Positions 62,301 through 64,000 of a stretch of DNA of 64,000 nucleotides are shown here, in pieces. The first letter of the stretch is position 1. Each line of letters begins with the position of its first letter. A model generated the notes under the pieces. It ran no database searches. It worked only from the letters and a program-made list of their open reading frames with translations, and was not told where the DNA came from. This stretch comes from Argopecten irradians. Its lineage: Eukaryota; Mollusca; Bivalvia; Pectinida; Pectinidae. Location: assembly GCF_041381155.1 (NCBI RefSeq), contig NC_091142.1:4095778-4159777 (forward strand), in the 5' to 3' direction. Both the position numbers and the translations under genes were made by a program.

Positions 62301-64000
62301 GCTTTACTACAGACACTTCTCCACCAGTCCCAGGTGTCGTCCATGTAGGAATTGATGGACATCACTCCAGATACTGGCCTCATCCGTAAGTAAAACAATA
62401 AATTACTACGCATGCTATGGTAGTTAATGATGTACCACAAAAGAAAATTAAAAATGAGATAATTTCTTTATTCCTCATAAACCTATTCACCGAAACAATT
62501 TATTTTCCAAATACCAGGAGAGGTTGGGAATAGCATGCAATCCACGGTTATCATTTCTTTGGGTAGCACGTGACGTCATATATGTGCTACATTAGAACCA
62601 TTCGAAAAGTTCTCTCAATGCACCCTTTCCCTGTATATTACAATTTAAACATTTGGCGTGAAATTGCACGTTATAACAAATATTTGGGTTCTGTATGTTA
62701 ATACAGTTTTAAATTATAATAGCTTTGTAAGAAATAAAGCTCCCAGTGGGTTACCGAACTAAGGTACATAGTCACCAGATCAACACAAAACGGTCCATTT
62801 TAACAATTCATATTGGATTCTTGAATATTCATTTTAAAAGTAACCGGCGGTCAAAATGTTATATATCCGTGTAAATCATTGAAAACATTTGCAACAATAA
62901 ATTGTGAATCAGAGCAATTACAACGCGGAATCTGTAAACACTGTGTCGTCATCGTGACGTCATCAGATTTTATTGTGATGCATTAATTGCAACGATATAA
63001 AATATCGTACAAAATTGTATCTTTTGCAAAGTGTCCTCTGAATGATAGGCGACAATAACTCATATGCGTAATCTGTTATGTAGTTTTGCTATGCAAATAT
63101 ATCCCTATGGTAGACAAATTTGGTAACAACATAAAAAAATGTTCTATTTTGGTACAGAGATACGATTCAAGCCCAGTGGTTTGGCTTCTCTGATGTGGAA
63201 TCTGGGATAAGAAGGTACGAAGTGTGTATCCGAAATATTGATAATGAAACATGTGACGTTTTACCTTTCACCAATTTCCTCCTGGCCGACTATATGACTA
63301 TCCCAGTCACCCTTCCACTAGACAAGACCCTGTGTGTGATCGTCAGGGCAGAAAACCATCTTGGAATGTCTACGGAAAGCGTCTCCGACAGCTTCGTCGT
63401 GGATCCAACCCCACCAATACTGGTCACCAAACCAATTATCCATACTGAAGAAGGATACACTTCACTGAACAATTTGTATCAATTTGACCCTTCTGTTCTT
63501 AAACTTTCATGGAAGTTTCAAGATTCCGAAAGTCCTATTGTAAAGCACATTGTTTCAATCACAACGCATCACGAAGGTCACACACCAGTAGAAAACATCC
63601 ACTTAACGAATATTAACGAACTACGTATGTCACTTCCAAATAAAGACTGGCTTAAACCAGGAGATACGTACATCGCAAGAGTGACAGCTTGTAACGAGGC
63701 AGGACTTTGTACTTCTGAGAAGTCAAATAGCCTTCCTATAGACCCAACTCCTCCTCATCTTGGTGGAATCACTGAGCCGATGACCTGGTACTCTATAACT
63801 GAATCAAATATTACAGTGTCAGCAATAAACATCACTTTATCTGGATTCATAGATGTGGAATCTGGTGTCAAGCTGTACCACGTGACCGTTAGTAAGACAT
63901 ACAGCGGATCTGAGCTTAGTGACGGCGTTATTTCCTTTACACCATCAGGCTCTGGGATAGAAACCATCCAAGTCTTATTGAATGACACAATCGATGCAGG
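50368..64000 (+). CDS. Copy C: PLAT plus FN3-like giant secreted protein, incomplete at window edge, with one frameshift
   Basis: Coding exons are 50368-50434, 50763-50998, 51268-51361, 51654-51773, 52576-52695, 53522-53659, 54022-54297, 54587-54713, 55253-56417, 56811-58006, 58204-59579, 59739-60435, 60642-60758, 60894-61204, 61318-61425, 61747-61903, 62202-62385 and 63158 to beyond 64000. Exon lengths equal those of copy B except for two added Cys-rich exons (52576-52695 and 53522-53659), a 3-nt shorter signal exon, and exon 56811-58006, which is 1 nt longer than in B. That extra T, near 57255-57260, shifts the frame and would terminate translation at 57365. Otherwise every exon is open. 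The order is signal peptide (METDCPLLWR then a Leu-rich core), PLAT, three Cys-rich modules, the 92-residue module, then FN3-like repeats. It is either a young pseudogene, a null allele or a sequence error. An extracellular role is inferred, as for copy B. Confidence 0.85.
50763..51361 (+). other. PLAT/LH2 domain exons of copy C
   Basis: Exons 50763-50998 and 51268-51361 encode a more canonical PLAT than copy B. It opens FNVKIKTGSRSLAGTSANVK, has an LGDDFDRGDTD strand and ITVYHDNSG-A-A-P-GWYLDYV, and closes with YTFECNCW. By hand count the first exon is identical to copy B at about 43 of 79 residues. The intron between them sits at the same place (after the Y of LDY) as in B. Confidence 0.85.
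52576..53659 (+). other. Two Cys-rich module exons unique to copy C
   Basis: Exon 52576-52695 (120 bp) encodes a module with six Cys, starting SCGSIPDCSNTLC and containing WCTRC. Exon 53522-53659 (138 bp) encodes an EGF-like module starting TCSWEDRWCWPGTCG and containing NCTCD. Both begin and end in phase 1, like the preceding 120-bp Cys exon and the following 276-bp exon, so they can be added or removed without changing frame. Copy B and the inverted fragment lack both. Confidence 0.8.
57255..57260 (+). other. Frameshifting 1-nt insertion in copy C
   Basis: Copy B reads GTCCGTCTTTCTCTACCAG here and copy C reads TCTCGTTCTTTCTCTACCAG, with one extra T. Flanking sequence on both sides matches B in frame. 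Exon lengths confirm it: 1,195 nt in B against 1,196 nt in C. Translation in the original frame ends at 57365. Confidence 0.9.

Noticed and set aside
1..64000. CRISPR arrays, operons or prokaryotic signals
   Set aside because: The genes have introns with GT-AG sites, and no short regularly spaced repeats with unique spacers are present.

Overview
This is eukaryotic nuclear DNA, most likely from a mollusc and probably a bivalve. It is AT-rich, with GT-AG introns, large multi-exon genes separated by long gene-poor stretches, two kinds of LINE, a tRNA-derived SINE and several MITEs. The mollusc or bivalve placement is an inference from repeat style and the gene family; no species is claimed.

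The window is organised around a tandem family of very large, predicted secreted proteins that I do not recognise by name. Copy A (about 475-5280, +) is a decayed, 3'-truncated pseudogene whose 5' end lies left of the window. Copy B (8832-25635, +) can be assembled into 19 coding exons whose phases all agree, giving a predicted 3,292-residue protein. Its order is signal peptide, PLAT/LH2-like domain, a Cys-rich module, an unrecognised 92-residue module, then about 16-18 fibronectin-III-like beta-sandwich repeats with recurring W-x-GF-x-D-x-x-SG and D-x-x-PP-x-x-G signatures. Copy C (50368 to beyond 64000, +) has the same plan plus two extra Cys-rich exons; it carries a 1-nt insertion in its tenth coding exon. 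A fourth, inverted fragment (32271-32809, -) holds two exons of a B-like copy.

B and C are only about half identical in the PLAT exon but about 98% identical from about 16 kb / 58 kb onward. This suggests recent duplication or gene conversion of the 3' half while the N-terminal recognition-like part stayed diverged.

The 26-50 kb interval between B and C is mainly mobile and repetitive DNA. It holds a 3,045-bp TTAA-flanked terminal-inverted-repeat element with two MITEs inside it, each with a 9-bp target duplication. It also holds a 57-bp minisatellite built on a GGGATCGATCCC palindrome, a 12-bp-TSD SINE, a 5'-truncated CR1-group LINE with an 11-bp TSD, a degraded L1/Tx1-like LINE (-), and two copies of a third repeat. 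A possible orphan terminal exon with a membrane segment lies at 39887-40059. No rRNA, functional tRNA, CRISPR or prokaryotic-type feature was seen.
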